Source: Promethearchaeia archaeon (lineage in GTDB: Archaea; Asgardarchaeota; Lokiarchaeia; Sigyniarchaeales; SOKP01). From it: DNA of 55,296 nt. Positions 17,491-25,978 of the stretch are shown piece after piece. Numbering within the stretch: the stretch's first letter is position 1; each line of letters begins with the position of its first letter. The DNA lies in NCBI GenBank assembly GCA_029856155.1, contig JAHQWL010000022.1, positions 1 through 55,296 of the forward strand, given 5' to 3'. The position numbers and the translations under genes are program-made. Under the pieces are notes generated by a model, which was not told the origin of the DNA, made no database searches, and was given only the letters and a program-made list of their open reading frames with translations.

Positions 17491-17898
17491 TTAATTCTCG
17501 AAATGATGGTGTTCATGATTGTCATCAGCGTCAGTATGAATCTTTTCAACACCAAATCCTTTACCCACTCCTGGAGAGCAAAGACTTTCTCCTCCTTCTA
17601 AAGTTCCGTCTAATATCTTTTTGATAACATCATCAATTTTACCAGTTACTCCTACAATTACTTCAATTCCATATTGATTAAAAAAAGCTTCAGCTCTGCG
17701 ACCCATACCTCCCGCAATCATATATTTCGCTCCTTGTTGATTTACAAACTGAGGTATACTCCCTACAGAATGTCCTGGGTTTTGAAGTATTTCTATTTTT
17801 AACACATGATTATCTTCAATTGTAACAAAAGTAAAATCTGGCGCTCGGCCAAAGTGAGCGCAAACATTTCCTGATTCTGTACTAATAGCTATTTTCAT
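17491..17898 (-). CDS. NifX-like dinitrogenase cofactor-binding family protein (copy 2)
   Basis: 135 residues from ATG 17898 (TTG 17907 also in frame). MKIAISTESGNVCAHFGRAPDFTFVTIED, HSVGSIPQFVNQQGAKYMIAGGMGRRAEAFFNQYGIEVIVG is the full NifX/NafY family pattern. The tail DADDNHEHHHFEN is a strong His/Asp metal site. A perfect 16-bp operator palindrome sits 67 bp upstream, so it is one of the clearest members of the regulon. Likely carries Fe-S or metal precursors. Confidence 0.85.
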   Translation of the reverse strand: MKIAISTESGNVCAHFGRAPDFTFVTIEDNHVLKIEILQNPGHSVGSIPQFVNQQGAKYMIAGGMGRRAEAFFNQYGIEVIVGVTGKIDDVIKKILDGTLEGGESLCSPGVGKGFGVEKIHTDADDNHEHHHFEN

Positions 17899-17964
17899 TC
17901 TTTTCAACTCGTTAATGAATTTTGTTTTATATTATATTATAAGAAATTATAAAATTTAAATTTA

Positions 17965-17980
17965 ATGAATAATTATTCAT
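17965..17980. promoter_or_regulatory. Perfect palindrome ATGAATAATTATTCAT
   Basis: 16-bp perfect inverted repeat upstream of the NifX-like gene at 17491. It contains the TGAAT-N4-ATTCA core and is the best consensus copy in the window. Confidence 0.7.
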
Positions 17981-18169
17981 AATATATATTACGTGTATTC
18001 TTTAGTTTCACATTAAAATCGAGGTATAATAATTAAAAATAAAGATGTAAAGAATTAAGATATTTCTTAATAAATATTTTTCTAGAATTTTGAATAATTA
18101 ATAATAAAAATCTGCTTTAATAATTTTATATAATGTATCAATTGGAAATAATGTTATAATCATTTTTTT

Positions 18170-18174
18170 GGTGA
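18170..18174 (+). promoter_or_regulatory. Ribosome-binding site GGTGA for the ATA-started DUF134 gene
   Basis: GGTGA, six bases before ATA 18181. Its TGA is also the in-frame stop that closes the frame upstream, so translation must start after it and before the conserved DUF134 N terminus. Confidence 0.65.
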
Positions 18175-18180
18175 TTCGAT

Positions 18181-18600
18181 ATAGGAAGAAACAGACATCG
18201 ACGGTGGGTTAATCAAACACCTAATAATATTTATTTCCCTGGAGATTCACCTAAAACCGAAGAATCAATAATAATAAATGTCGCTGAATTTGAAGCAATG
18301 AGATTAAAACATTATTTAGGCTTGAATCAGAAAGCAGCTGCTGAAAGAATGGGCGTAAGTCAACCTACATTTTCAAGAATTCTTGAAAGTGCTCATCAAA
18401 AAAATACTTTAGCACTGCTTGAGGGGAAAGAAATTAAAGTCTATGGTGGCAAATATGATTATAAGTTAAGCTTTAAAGGATATGGATGTTTAAATTGTAA
18501 TCATGAATGGGAAGATCCTAATGCGTCAAAGGATGGAAAAGTTAATTGCATTAAATGTAATTCAAAAAATGTATATTTTTTCGTTAGAGAACTTATTTAA
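18181..18600 (+). CDS. DUF134 DNA-binding protein, predicted ATA start
   Basis: 139 residues if begun at ATA 18181. From the N terminus: (M)GRNRHRRWVNQTPNNIYFPG, then VAEFEAMRLKHYLGLNQKAAAERMGVSQPTFSRILESA, the DUF134 sigma-70-region-4-like helix-turn-helix, then LLEGKEIKVYGG. A C-terminal zinc ribbon (CLNCNHEW...CIKCNSKN) follows. The first ATG (18298) would remove the conserved N-terminal 39 residues, and no GTG or TTG occurs before it. DUF134 genes commonly accompany NifX-like and MinD/ferredoxin genes, as here, so it probably regulates that system. Confidence 0.75.
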   Translation: MGRNRHRRWVNQTPNNIYFPGDSPKTEESIIINVAEFEAMRLKHYLGLNQKAAAERMGVSQPTFSRILESAHQKNTLALLEGKEIKVYGGKYDYKLSFKGYGCLNCNHEWEDPNASKDGKVNCIKCNSKNVYFFVRELI

Positions 18601-18643
18601 ATTCTTATTTTATGTGAAATAGATTAATACAAGACATTCGGTT

Positions 18644-19573
18644 TTATTGAATATTATTCCATAAAATTCCTTTTAAATTTTTATAAATATTTTTAAGAGA
18701 TAAACTTGCTTTAGAATCAGGGGCAAAATCTACAACTGTTTCAGCAAAAGACATTGCTTTCGGGATCGATAAATCAAATGGAATTTTTCCTAAGATGTCA
18801 AACCCCGTATTGTCGATGTAATCCTTGAATTTATCTTGAAAAGGGCTTTTCAAATCAGATTTATTAATTATTATCCCAAACGGAATTTTAAATTGCTGCA
18901 CGACTTCTATCGCCCGTATTAGGTCGTGTAATCCAGAAGGAGTAGGTTCGGTTACGGTAATGACATAATCCAAGCCTGAAACGGTCGCAATTACGGGGCA
19001 GCCAATTCCCGGAGGGCCATCTATTAATGTTAAATTGCTTTCCTCGAATTCTTTTAAATTCTTCACAAATTCTTTAACATCCGAGACTAACTTTCCGGAT
19101 GTTGAGCTTCCTAAAATAGTCTTACCATAAACTAGCGGTGAGCCCATCTCTGAAATGTAAGAAACGATAACTCCGCTTTTAACGTATTTTATTTCAAAAG
19201 CGTGCTCAGGACATAAAAACTTACAAGCTCCACATCCCTCACACGCTAAATAATCCACTACTGGAACTTGATTATCATCGTCCCATCCTAACGCGTGAAA
19301 CTCACAAAAATGCTCGTCAATGCATTTCTTACAATTAACACATTTTTCTTCGAGGAATGTAGCTTTTAGAGTAGTATAAATGTCTTGACTCTTTATTGTA
19401 TCTTCAGCCATCGCCGGAAGTATTAAAGAGAGATTAGGAGCGTCTACATCACAATCAAGTACGATTGTTTTTAAATCCGGATCCTTATTGGCTAAGCTTG
19501 CCAAGGATGCAGTCAGAGAAGTTTTACCTACTCCACCTTTCCCCGAAATGATTCCAACATTCTTTTTCTCCAT
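18644..19573 (-). CDS. MinD/ParA-like ATPase with inserted 2x[4Fe-4S] ferredoxin domain (A)
   Basis: 309 residues from ATG 19573, where GGAG lies in the tail of the upstream gene. Walker A ISGKGGVGKTS; an inserted ferredoxin domain with CVNCKKC...C and CEGCGACKFLCP; then DGPPGIGCPV (switch II) and TVTEPTPSGLHD. This COG1149-type architecture is found in pairs beside NifX-like genes in anaerobic archaea and bacteria. A role in building or moving Fe-S clusters is inferred. It follows copy B with a stop/start gap of only a few bases and is translationally coupled. Confidence 0.88.
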   Translation of the reverse strand: MEKKNVGIISGKGGVGKTSLTASLASLANKDPDLKTIVLDCDVDAPNLSLILPAMAEDTIKSQDIYTTLKATFLEEKCVNCKKCIDEHFCEFHALGWDDDNQVPVVDYLACEGCGACKFLCPEHAFEIKYVKSGVIVSYISEMGSPLVYGKTILGSSTSGKLVSDVKEFVKNLKEFEESNLTLIDGPPGIGCPVIATVSGLDYVITVTEPTPSGLHDLIRAIEVVQQFKIPFGIIINKSDLKSPFQDKFKDYIDNTGFDILGKIPFDLSIPKAMSFAETVVDFAPDSKASLSLKNIYKNLKGILWNNIQ

Positions 19574-19577
19574 TACT

Positions 19578-20516
19578 TTAGCTCCTCTCACCTTGTTCTT
19601 TAGTTTCCATCCATTCGATTAAATTCTCAAATATCCTTTTAAATGCTTTATACCCCTTTCCATTCTTGTCAGTTTCGCTATTTCCATCCATTAGAGGCAC
19701 ACCTATACAATACGAATGCACGATGTCGTCATCTAAAGGAATGTCGCCAAGAATCGTTATATTCTTTTCTTTTATCTCCTTTAGGAATTCATCTCTGAAG
19801 CCCAATAACGAAGATCTATTAACAATAACTCGATAATCTTTATCCAATAATTCAATTAAATCTATTATCCGGATCAAGTCTAACTTGCCAAACCTAGTTG
19901 GTTCTGTAACGGGAATTACTAAATCGCCCTTATTGATTAAGGCTTCTACATCACAATGCGCCCCTGGAGAGGTATCTAGAATGACTACATCGAACCTATC
20001 CGGGTCATTCTTTATAATATCGTCAAATTCTTCGAGGAGCGTTTCTACAATTGCTACTGAACGAGCCTCTGTCGGTTTTAACTCACCAATTAAAAGAGAA
20101 ATCCCGTTTACTTTTGTCGAATAAGTCCAGCCTATTATTTTTGAATCAGCTTCAATTGCCTCTTCCGGACAAATCTTATAACATAATTGGCATCCAGAAC
20201 ATAAGGCTAATATTGGAATGGGAAATGAATCCGTTATGTGTAATAAAGCATGCGGCGCACAATTTTGAGCACATAATCCACATTTAGAGCATTTACTTTC
20301 AATAATTTTAGGTTTGAAAAATGGAACATCTCTTTTATTTTCAAGTTTTCCATTTAATAATAAATATGTATTAGGATTCTCTACATCACCATCTATAAGA
20401 AGAACTTTATTTCCTTCATTTTTGAACATTATAGCAAGATTAACAGCACATAAAGTTTTACCAGTTCCTCCTTTTCCCCCTGTAACACAAATTATTTTAG
20501 ATTTCTTCCTACTCAT
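19578..20516 (-). CDS. MinD/ParA-like ATPase with inserted 2x[4Fe-4S] ferredoxin domain (B)
   Basis: 312 residues. Walker A is GGKGGTGKTL; the ferredoxin insert has CSKCGLCAQNC (the last Cys followed by APHAL, not CP) and CSGCQLCYKICPEEAIE; then LDTSPGAHCDV and PVTEPTRFGKLD. It is the partner of copy A, from which it differs enough that a heterodimer is likely. Codon use in this pair is less AT-rich than in the neighbours, with more C/G at third positions. NifX-like gene 20555 precedes it on the same strand, 38 bp away. Confidence 0.88.
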   Translation of the reverse strand: MSRKKSKIICVTGGKGGTGKTLCAVNLAIMFKNEGNKVLLIDGDVENPNTYLLLNGKLENKRDVPFFKPKIIESKCSKCGLCAQNCAPHALLHITDSFPIPILALCSGCQLCYKICPEEAIEADSKIIGWTYSTKVNGISLLIGELKPTEARSVAIVETLLEEFDDIIKNDPDRFDVVILDTSPGAHCDVEALINKGDLVIPVTEPTRFGKLDLIRIIDLIELLDKDYRVIVNRSSLLGFRDEFLKEIKEKNITILGDIPLDDDIVHSYCIGVPLMDGNSETDKNGKGYKAFKRIFENLIEWMETKEQGERS

Positions 20517-20554
20517 AAGGGATGTATTTATTTTCTAATTAATTCATAGATTTT

Positions 20555-21019
20555 CTAAGGTTGATTCCCTCTTCCCATGCCTCGACCGCCTCCACCCATG
20601 CCTCGACCGCCTCCACCCATGCCTCGACCACCTCCACCCATGCCATAGTGTGATGCGACATTTGAGGTACTAACTGTTTGTAACTTTCCTTTTATATAGA
20701 GATTCATAACTTCTTTTATCGTCATTGCTTCATTAGGAGCTTGAACAATTTTTATATTTAAAGAATTAAGTCCATTAGAAGCATTTGGACCTAAAAACCC
20801 AACAATTACAATATTAGCACCATTATTACCAATAATTTGAGTTGCTTGCACACCAGCTCCCCCCATTGCATTTGCAGCAGGATTTGGAACTGTTTTAACG
20901 GCTTTAATCTCATCATTTTGCACTTCAACAAATGTAAAACTTGCACATCTTCCAAAACGAGGACTCATTTGATCATTTAAGCCTCCATTTCCCATTGAAG
21001 GAATTGCAATAATACTCAT
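20555..21019 (-). CDS. NifX-like protein with Gly/Met/Arg repeat tail (copy 3)
   Basis: 154 residues. IIAIPSMGNGGLNDQMSPRFGRCASFTFVEV and GAGVQATQIIGNNGANIVIVGFLGPNASNGLN are the NifX/NafY pattern. The C terminus is a low-complexity tail, GMGGGGR repeated three times and ending RGNQP, encoded by three 21-bp direct repeats. It leads the operon with the two ferredoxin-ATPases. A 24-bp perfect palindrome carrying the operator core lies 32 bp upstream, so the whole operon is a probable regulon member. Confidence 0.85.
   Translation of the reverse strand: MSIIAIPSMGNGGLNDQMSPRFGRCASFTFVEVQNDEIKAVKTVPNPAANAMGGAGVQATQIIGNNGANIVIVGFLGPNASNGLNSLNIKIVQAPNEAMTIKEVMNLYIKGKLQTVSTSNVASHYGMGGGGRGMGGGGRGMGGGGRGMGRGNQP
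20581..20643 (-). repeat. Three tandem 21-bp coding repeats
   Basis: Three copies of a 21-bp unit (20581, 20602, 20623) encoding GMGGGGR in the tail of the NifX-like protein. Copy three differs at one base. Copy number probably varies between strains by slippage. Confidence 0.8.
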
Positions 21020-21051
21020 TCTTTTTTACACCATTTTTTTTAACTTAATAT

Positions 21052-21075
21052 AATTATGAATATATATTCATAATT
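21052..21075. promoter_or_regulatory. 24-bp perfect palindrome containing the TGAAT-N4-ATTCA operator core
   Basis: Perfect inverted repeat with centre ATATAT, upstream of the NifX/ferredoxin-ATPase operon. It is the longest symmetrical copy of the site in the window. Confidence 0.65.
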
Positions 21076-21478
21076 CTTTAAAAAGTTTTGGAGTTTTAAA
21101 AAAAAACCAAAACTGAACTTTAACAACTTTAATGGTAATCTTATGTTCCTATCAGAAAGGATAATAAAGGAGTATGACACATACTTAGCCCTTTTAAAAT
21201 CGCTCTATTTTAAAAATGATAGAAATAAAGAAAAAATAAAATTGATCTTGAAATGAGTCTAGAACTCTATCGAGATATTTCTAGTACGGATATCTTGTTT
21301 GAATCCCATATTATTCATCCCTAGAACTTCCTGTAAATTATATAAAATAGAAGAAAGGTTTGGATAAAATATATCTAATAAGGGAAAAACTTAAGAAATA
21401 ATCCATTCTATATCTTTTATAAAAAGAAAGCATTATAATAGCCTAAATACCATATCTCCAAAAAACAATTTTATCATT
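21072..21478. other. AT-rich spacer upstream of a small gene
   Basis: About 400 bp without a confident gene. It contains a possible 37-codon frame (21143-21256, listed separately) and otherwise AT-rich sequence. No stable hairpin or RNA motif was noticed. Confidence 0.5.
21143..21256 (+). CDS. Possible 37-residue small protein
   Basis: Short frame beginning MFLSERIIKEYDTYLALLKSLYF and ending in a lysine-rich tail. The composition looks protein-like (amphipathic helix), and the frame remains open upstream of the ATG. No ribosome-binding site and no recognisable relative; it may be a gene remnant or chance. Confidence 0.25.
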   Translation: MFLSERIIKEYDTYLALLKSLYFKNDRNKEKIKLILK

Positions 21479-21631
21479 ATGTCAAAAAAGAAAGAGAAGA
21501 TCTCTGAAGATGAATTGGAGGATCTACTCGATCAAGCTTTTGAGAATCAAGATTTGATCCACCATAAGTGTCAGATAAGAGACGACCCAACAAAAAAACA
21601 GACAGAATGGAAAAAAAAATATAGCAAGTAA
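21479..21631 (+). CDS. Small charged hypothetical protein
   Basis: 50 residues: MSKKKEKISEDELEDLLDQAFENQD then HHKCQIRDDPTKKQTEWKKKY. Highly charged and helical with one Cys. Codon use (for example GAG, CTC, GAC) is less AT-biased than its surroundings, which argues that it is translated. It stands alone between AT-rich spacers. No family recognised. Confidence 0.45.
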   Translation: MSKKKEKISEDELEDLLDQAFENQDLIHHKCQIRDDPTKKQTEWKKKYSK

Positions 21632-21770
21632 TTCTTTTTTTTACTGATAATTAATCAAGAAAGCCAGATTTTCTTTATCCAATGATATTTTCATATTCTT
21701 AATAACTTTATAACTGAGTGGATTAATTTTCTAAAAAGTGATAAATTAAAAGATTATTAAAAAAGATATT

Positions 21771-22400
21771 ATGCCGAGAATTGAACCCTTTGATAAATAT
21801 CCTTTCAGATATGATGAATGGTTCATCAGAAATAAATACGCTTACAAATCTGAATTACTAGCAATAAAAATGCAACTTCCAAAAAGTAAAAATGGTGTTG
21901 AAATTGGCGTAGGTAGTGGTAGATTTGCGTTTCCTCTTGGTATTAAACTTGGGGTGGAACCATCTAGTAAGATGAGAATGCTCTCTAAAAAGAGAATGAT
22001 AGATTTAATTGATTCTCTTGCTGAAAACCTGCCATTTAGGAGTGCTATATTTGATTTCGTGTTAATGGTTACTTCAATCTGTTTCATTGATGATATAGAT
22101 ATATCATTTAAAGAAATATTCAAAATTTTAAGACCAGAAGGTAAATTTATAATTGGGTTTATTGATCGAAATAGTGCAATTGGAGAATTGTACGAACAGC
22201 ATAAAAAATCGAGTGTTTTTTACAATATAGCAGATTTTTACTCTGTTGAAAAGGTTGTATTTTTTCTAAAAAAAGCTAAATTCAAAAATTTTAATTTTAG
22301 TCAAACGATTTTTCATCCTTTATCAGATATAAATAAAATTGAACAAGTAAAAAAGGGATATGGAAAAGGTTCGTTTGTGGTAATTAAAGCAAAAAAATAA
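21771..22400 (+). CDS. Class I SAM-dependent methyltransferase
   Basis: 209 residues of the UbiE/Methyltransf_11 type. Motif I is VEIGVGSGRFAFPLG, post-I GVEPS, motif II/III AENLPFRSAIFDFVLMVTSICFIDD and LRPEGKFIIGF. It transfers a methyl group from S-adenosylmethionine; the acceptor cannot be read from sequence. The glycine-rich loop is a full E-x-G-x-G-x-G, so it should be active. Independent gene; no ribosome-binding site ahead of the ATG. Confidence 0.8.
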   Translation: MPRIEPFDKYPFRYDEWFIRNKYAYKSELLAIKMQLPKSKNGVEIGVGSGRFAFPLGIKLGVEPSSKMRMLSKKRMIDLIDSLAENLPFRSAIFDFVLMVTSICFIDDIDISFKEIFKILRPEGKFIIGFIDRNSAIGELYEQHKKSSVFYNIADFYSVEKVVFFLKKAKFKNFNFSQTIFHPLSDINKIEQVKKGYGKGSFVVIKAKK

Positions 22401-22490
22401 AAAAAACATTAGAACCGATAATAATATTTTTAATTAAAATAAGATCTTTAATGTATGCATAATTTTTACTTAAATTTTTAATATAATCTT

Positions 22491-23201
22491 TTAATAGTCA
22501 TGAGGAACCCCTTTGATATGCAAAAGTAGGTGTTTATATCCCTTTAAATCTTCAATCCAACCATAATTTGCATCACATTTTGAATCTAAATCTTTAATAT
22601 AAGGTTTAATATCAAGTAATGGCGTTCTGTCAAATACATCTAATCCTGTTGTGAAAATCTTGTTCTTTGAAATCTGTTTTATCCGAACAATGCTAAGTCC
22701 TATAAGATTTGGGCGAACTGGAGATCTACTAGCGAATGTTCCTACTTCAATTCCTCCAGTCCAAGGTGGTGACACAATATTCTTTACTTCCCGCGATACT
22801 CGATGAATATAATAAATCACATAAATATAATGAAATTGGTCGAGTTTTTGAAGGCTTTCAGTATATTGGGGATCAACTATAATTTGAAAATCGCCCTGAT
22901 CTTTTTCAATTGGTTGAAATGGTGCATTATTTTTATATGGTGTTCGAATTACTCCAATCTGTTTTAATTCAAAAGTTTTTGGTGATTTTAACCAACTAGG
23001 AATTGATATTTTTTTAACTTTTGCATCTGAACTTTCATATTTAACTTTACATGCTCGTTTTTTTATGGATTCAAATAATTTATTCATTTTATCAAAATAT
23101 TGAATTGCATTTGTCAAATCTAGAGCTATTTCTTCAGAGATTGATCTTTTAATTTTTACAATCCATTTTTTAATATCTTTTACATGTTGATTATTATGCA
23201 T
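22491..23201 (-). CDS. TrmO/TsaA-like tRNA methyltransferase (copy 2) with helical N-terminal domain
   Basis: 236 residues from ATG 23201 (TTG 23216 possible). Residues 1-80 are a lysine-rich helical extension. The TrmO domain follows: FELKQIGVIRTPYKNNAPFQP, FHYIYVIYYIHR, GTFASRSPVRPNLIGLSIV and RTPLLDIKPYI, closer to canonical TrmO than the copy at 8942. Predicted to methylate N6 of t6A37 in tRNA with S-adenosylmethionine. Two TrmO-like genes 13 kb apart suggest divided substrates. Confidence 0.75.
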   Translation of the reverse strand: MHNNQHVKDIKKWIVKIKRSISEEIALDLTNAIQYFDKMNKLFESIKKRACKVKYESSDAKVKKISIPSWLKSPKTFELKQIGVIRTPYKNNAPFQPIEKDQGDFQIIVDPQYTESLQKLDQFHYIYVIYYIHRVSREVKNIVSPPWTGGIEVGTFASRSPVRPNLIGLSIVRIKQISKNKIFTTGLDVFDRTPLLDIKPYIKDLDSKCDANYGWIEDLKGYKHLLLHIKGVPHDY

Positions 23202-23216
23202 AATCCAGAAAGACAA

Positions 23217-23582
23217 AAGCTTAGTTAACTTCTCAATATCTAAAATATCTATTCATATCACCTATTTTTATAACAACCAACCTAACTGAACAAAGTTATG
23301 AAAAATTAATTTATGCAAATAAATATTAGATTTATATTACCTATACCAGATAAAAGTTTTGTTATTTCGAGAGAATTAAGATTCTAATAAAAAAGTTGTC
23401 ATAAGTTATCATAATTAAAATTTTTTTTCTGAATTAAAGTAATATCAAAACTCGAAGAATTTAGTTTTTAAGATATTAAAATCTATCATTGAGGGACGAT
23501 TCAAAACTTTTTTAAATTTTGAATAATTATTCATTAATAGTTTTATATAATTAAATAAAATTTAACTACAATTAAGAGGTAA
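23217..23582. other. Divergent promoter region between TrmO-like and Mrp genes
   Basis: 366 bp, very AT-rich, no gene. It holds the operator palindrome at 23520-23533 and, just before the Mrp ATG, AAGAGGT as ribosome-binding site. Confidence 0.5.
23520..23533. promoter_or_regulatory. Palindromic operator TGAAT-AATT-ATTCA
   Basis: Perfect consensus copy 50 bp upstream of the Mrp/NBP35 start, in a position suited to repressing transcription. Confidence 0.65.
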
Positions 23583-24461
23583 ATGACTATTCAAGAAAAA
23601 GAAATTCCAGATATTGATTTGAAGAAGACAGTCGAGCAAGGAAAGAAAGAAAAGATGGATGAATTAGAAGAAAATATAAAAAAAAACATGGAAAAAATTA
23701 AACATAAAATAGTTGTTATATCTGGTAAAGGTGGAGTGGGCAAAACAACAGTAGCTGTAAACCTCGCTATGAGTTTAGTAAGCGTTGGACTGAGAGTTGG
23801 AATCTTAGATGTGGATATAACAGGGCCAAATGTATTAAAAATGTTGGGTATAGATCCTAACCTTAAACCAAGGGTCGATCCTGAAAAAAAAAGATTTTAT
23901 CCTGTAAATGGACCTTTAAATCTTAAGACAATGAGTATGGCATTTCTCATTGAAAGTTCAGATTCACCAGTTATTTGGAGAGGGCCAATGAAGATGAGTG
24001 CAGTAAGACAATTTTTAGGAGAAGCAATTTGGGGAGAATTGGATTATTTAATATGTGATTTACCACCAGGAACTTCTGATGAAACACTAGACATCTTACA
24101 ACTTATTCCTGATGAGAATGTTATCGTAGTTTCAACCCCTCAGGAAGTTGCTTTAATGGATGCCCGAAAAACCATTAGAATGGCTCAGATAATGGAAAGA
24201 AAAGTATTAGGTTTAATTGAAAACATGTCTGGTTTTAATTGTCCCCACTGTGGAGAATATATTGATCTTTATCCTCCGGGAGGAGTTAAAAAGGCAGCTC
24301 ATGATTTTGAAATTCAACTATTAGGGAAAATTCCTTTCGAAATAGAAGTAAGTCAGCAAGGAGATCAAGGAATGCCCTTTGTAATAAAATATCCTGAGAG
24401 TGACTCTACAAAAGCTTTTAAACAAACGGTTAAAAAGATTCGAGAAGTATTAGAAAAATAA
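23583..24461 (+). CDS. Mrp/NBP35-type Fe-S cluster carrier ATPase
   Basis: 292 residues. A 40-residue charged N-terminal helix precedes Walker A ISGKGGVGKTT (48-56), LDVDITGPN, DLPPGTSDE and ENMSGFNCPHCGEY, where Cys220 and Cys223 form the CxxC that binds a bridging 4Fe-4S cluster at the dimer interface. Mrp/ApbC/NBP35 proteins assemble and deliver 4Fe-4S clusters to apoenzymes. The NifU-like scaffold 80 bp downstream is the natural partner. An operator palindrome controls the promoter. Confidence 0.92.
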   Translation: MTIQEKEIPDIDLKKTVEQGKKEKMDELEENIKKNMEKIKHKIVVISGKGGVGKTTVAVNLAMSLVSVGLRVGILDVDITGPNVLKMLGIDPNLKPRVDPEKKRFYPVNGPLNLKTMSMAFLIESSDSPVIWRGPMKMSAVRQFLGEAIWGELDYLICDLPPGTSDETLDILQLIPDENVIVVSTPQEVALMDARKTIRMAQIMERKVLGLIENMSGFNCPHCGEYIDLYPPGGVKKAAHDFEIQLLGKIPFEIEVSQQGDQGMPFVIKYPESDSTKAFKQTVKKIREVLEK

Positions 24462-24541
24462 AAGACAAATTTTTTTAATTTTAAACATTATTTTATCAAA
24501 AGTAATATTTTGCATAAAAAATCTAAATTAGTAATAAAAAA

Positions 24542-24982
24542 ATGCCATTAGATGATTTGGATAAATGGGTAGCGGAAATTCAGAAAGAAATTAATGAAGA
24601 GGAAATTAAAAGATATAATAAATATATTGTAGAATTATTTCAAAATCCAAGAAACTGGGGCAAACCAAAAGATAATGAAATAAGTGTATGGCATGCCTAT
24701 GAGGGATCCTGTGGCGATACAATGCAATTTTTTCTGAAGATTAAAGAAGATATTATTGTAAAAGTAAATTTTATTACCGATGGCTGCGGTGCTACTGTAG
24801 CAGCAGGGAGTCAAATTACTTTAATGTTGGAAGGCCAAACATTAGAATTTGCTGAAAATTTACAACCCATTGATATAGATAATGCTTTAGGAGGGTTACC
24901 AGAAGATCATAGACATTGTGCGGAATTAGCAGTGACTACTATCAAACATGCAATTGAGAAATATAAGATCCAAAATTCTTGA
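24542..24982 (+). CDS. NifU/IscU-like iron-sulfur cluster scaffold (copy 2)
   Basis: 146 residues. YNKYIVELFQNPRNWG, GSCGD (Cys57), TDGCGATVAAGSQ (Cys82) and DHRHC (Cys126) supply the three IscU cluster ligands. It aligns end to end with the copy at 12431 but lacks that copy's fourth Cys (position 85). Lying directly after Mrp and before a radical SAM gene, it is probably the main scaffold, with Mrp as carrier. Confidence 0.88.
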   Translation: MPLDDLDKWVAEIQKEINEEEIKRYNKYIVELFQNPRNWGKPKDNEISVWHAYEGSCGDTMQFFLKIKEDIIVKVNFITDGCGATVAAGSQITLMLEGQTLEFAENLQPIDIDNALGGLPEDHRHCAELAVTTIKHAIEKYKIQNS

Positions 24983-25004
24983 TATGGGTTCTCAATAAAA
25001 AAAC

Positions 25005-25952
25005 ATGAAATATGTATATGGACCTGTTCCTAGCAGGAGATTAGGGAAATCATTAGGGGTTGATCCAATTCCTTCTAAAACGTGTAATTTTCAATGTATC
25101 TACTGTCAATTAGGAAAAACAACCAACTTTACTAATATCCGGAAAAATTATTTCCCTAAAAGAGAAATTATAGCTGAAATAGAAAAAGCTATCCAACTAA
25201 AGGGAAACAATTTTGACTATATCACATTTGTAGGGAGTGGGGAACCTACATTATATAAAGATTTAAATGATTTGATCATAAGATCTAAAGAGTTATCTGA
25301 AAAACCTGTTTGTGTGATTACAAATGGAAGTTTACTTTATGATAAAGAAGTTCAGAATACTTTAATTTCTTCAGATGTAGTCCTACCTAGTTTGGACGCT
25401 TGGGATGAAAAATCATTCATAAAAATAAATCGACCTCATCCCTCCATTAGCTTTAATAATCTAATTCAAGGATTTATAGATTTTAGGAAAAAATTCGTGG
25501 GTAAATTTTGGATTGAAGTGATGCTAATGAAAGGGATTAATGACACAAAAGAAGAATTATTAAAAATTAAAGAAAAACTAGATTTGATAAAACCAGATAG
25601 AATTGATATAAATGTTCCAATAAGGCCCCCAGTAGAAAAATGGGTAAAAATTCCTGATAAGAGCATACTTTCAATTTTGAATGAAATCTTCGTTGATTAC
25701 ACTAATATTAACTTTCCGGAGGTAGGAAAATTCAGTATTTATTCATCAGATTTCGAAAAAGAAGTTTTATCAATACTAGAGAGACATCCAATGAGGCAAG
25801 ATCAAATTATTGAAACATTTTCTTCTTCTAATTTTGATGAAGATAAAATTATTTCACATTTAAAAAAACTTAAATCTCAAAAAAAGATTATAGATGCTCT
25901 CTATAATAAGCAAATCTTTTGGAAATTAAATTTGAATAAGAATAAGAATTGA
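25005..25952 (+). CDS. Radical SAM protein with C-terminal winged helix
   Basis: 315 residues. The radical SAM cluster motif is CNFQCIYC (Cys 27, 31, 34), preceded by YGPVPSRRLGKSLGVD, which is diagnostic of a COG0731-like family. GSGEPTLYKDL is the SAM-binding GGE-type motif. The last 75 residues (VLSILERHPMRQDQIIETFSSSNFDEDKIISHLKKLKSQKKI) form a winged helix. The reaction is unknown. Tight spacing (22 bp) after the NifU-like gene suggests an mrp-nifU-radical SAM operon, in which this enzyme may be a client of the Fe-S machinery. Confidence 0.85.
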   Translation: MKYVYGPVPSRRLGKSLGVDPIPSKTCNFQCIYCQLGKTTNFTNIRKNYFPKREIIAEIEKAIQLKGNNFDYITFVGSGEPTLYKDLNDLIIRSKELSEKPVCVITNGSLLYDKEVQNTLISSDVVLPSLDAWDEKSFIKINRPHPSISFNNLIQGFIDFRKKFVGKFWIEVMLMKGINDTKEELLKIKEKLDLIKPDRIDINVPIRPPVEKWVKIPDKSILSILNEIFVDYTNINFPEVGKFSIYSSDFEKEVLSILERHPMRQDQIIETFSSSNFDEDKIISHLKKLKSQKKIIDALYNKQIFWKLNLNKNKN

Positions 25953-25978
25953 TTTTGTAAATAAAGAGATAATTTCTA

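Noticed and set aside
23583..24461. Calling the Mrp-like gene a nitrogenase iron protein or chlorophyll reductase relative
   Set aside because: The C-terminal CPHC and overall layout are those of Mrp/NBP35.
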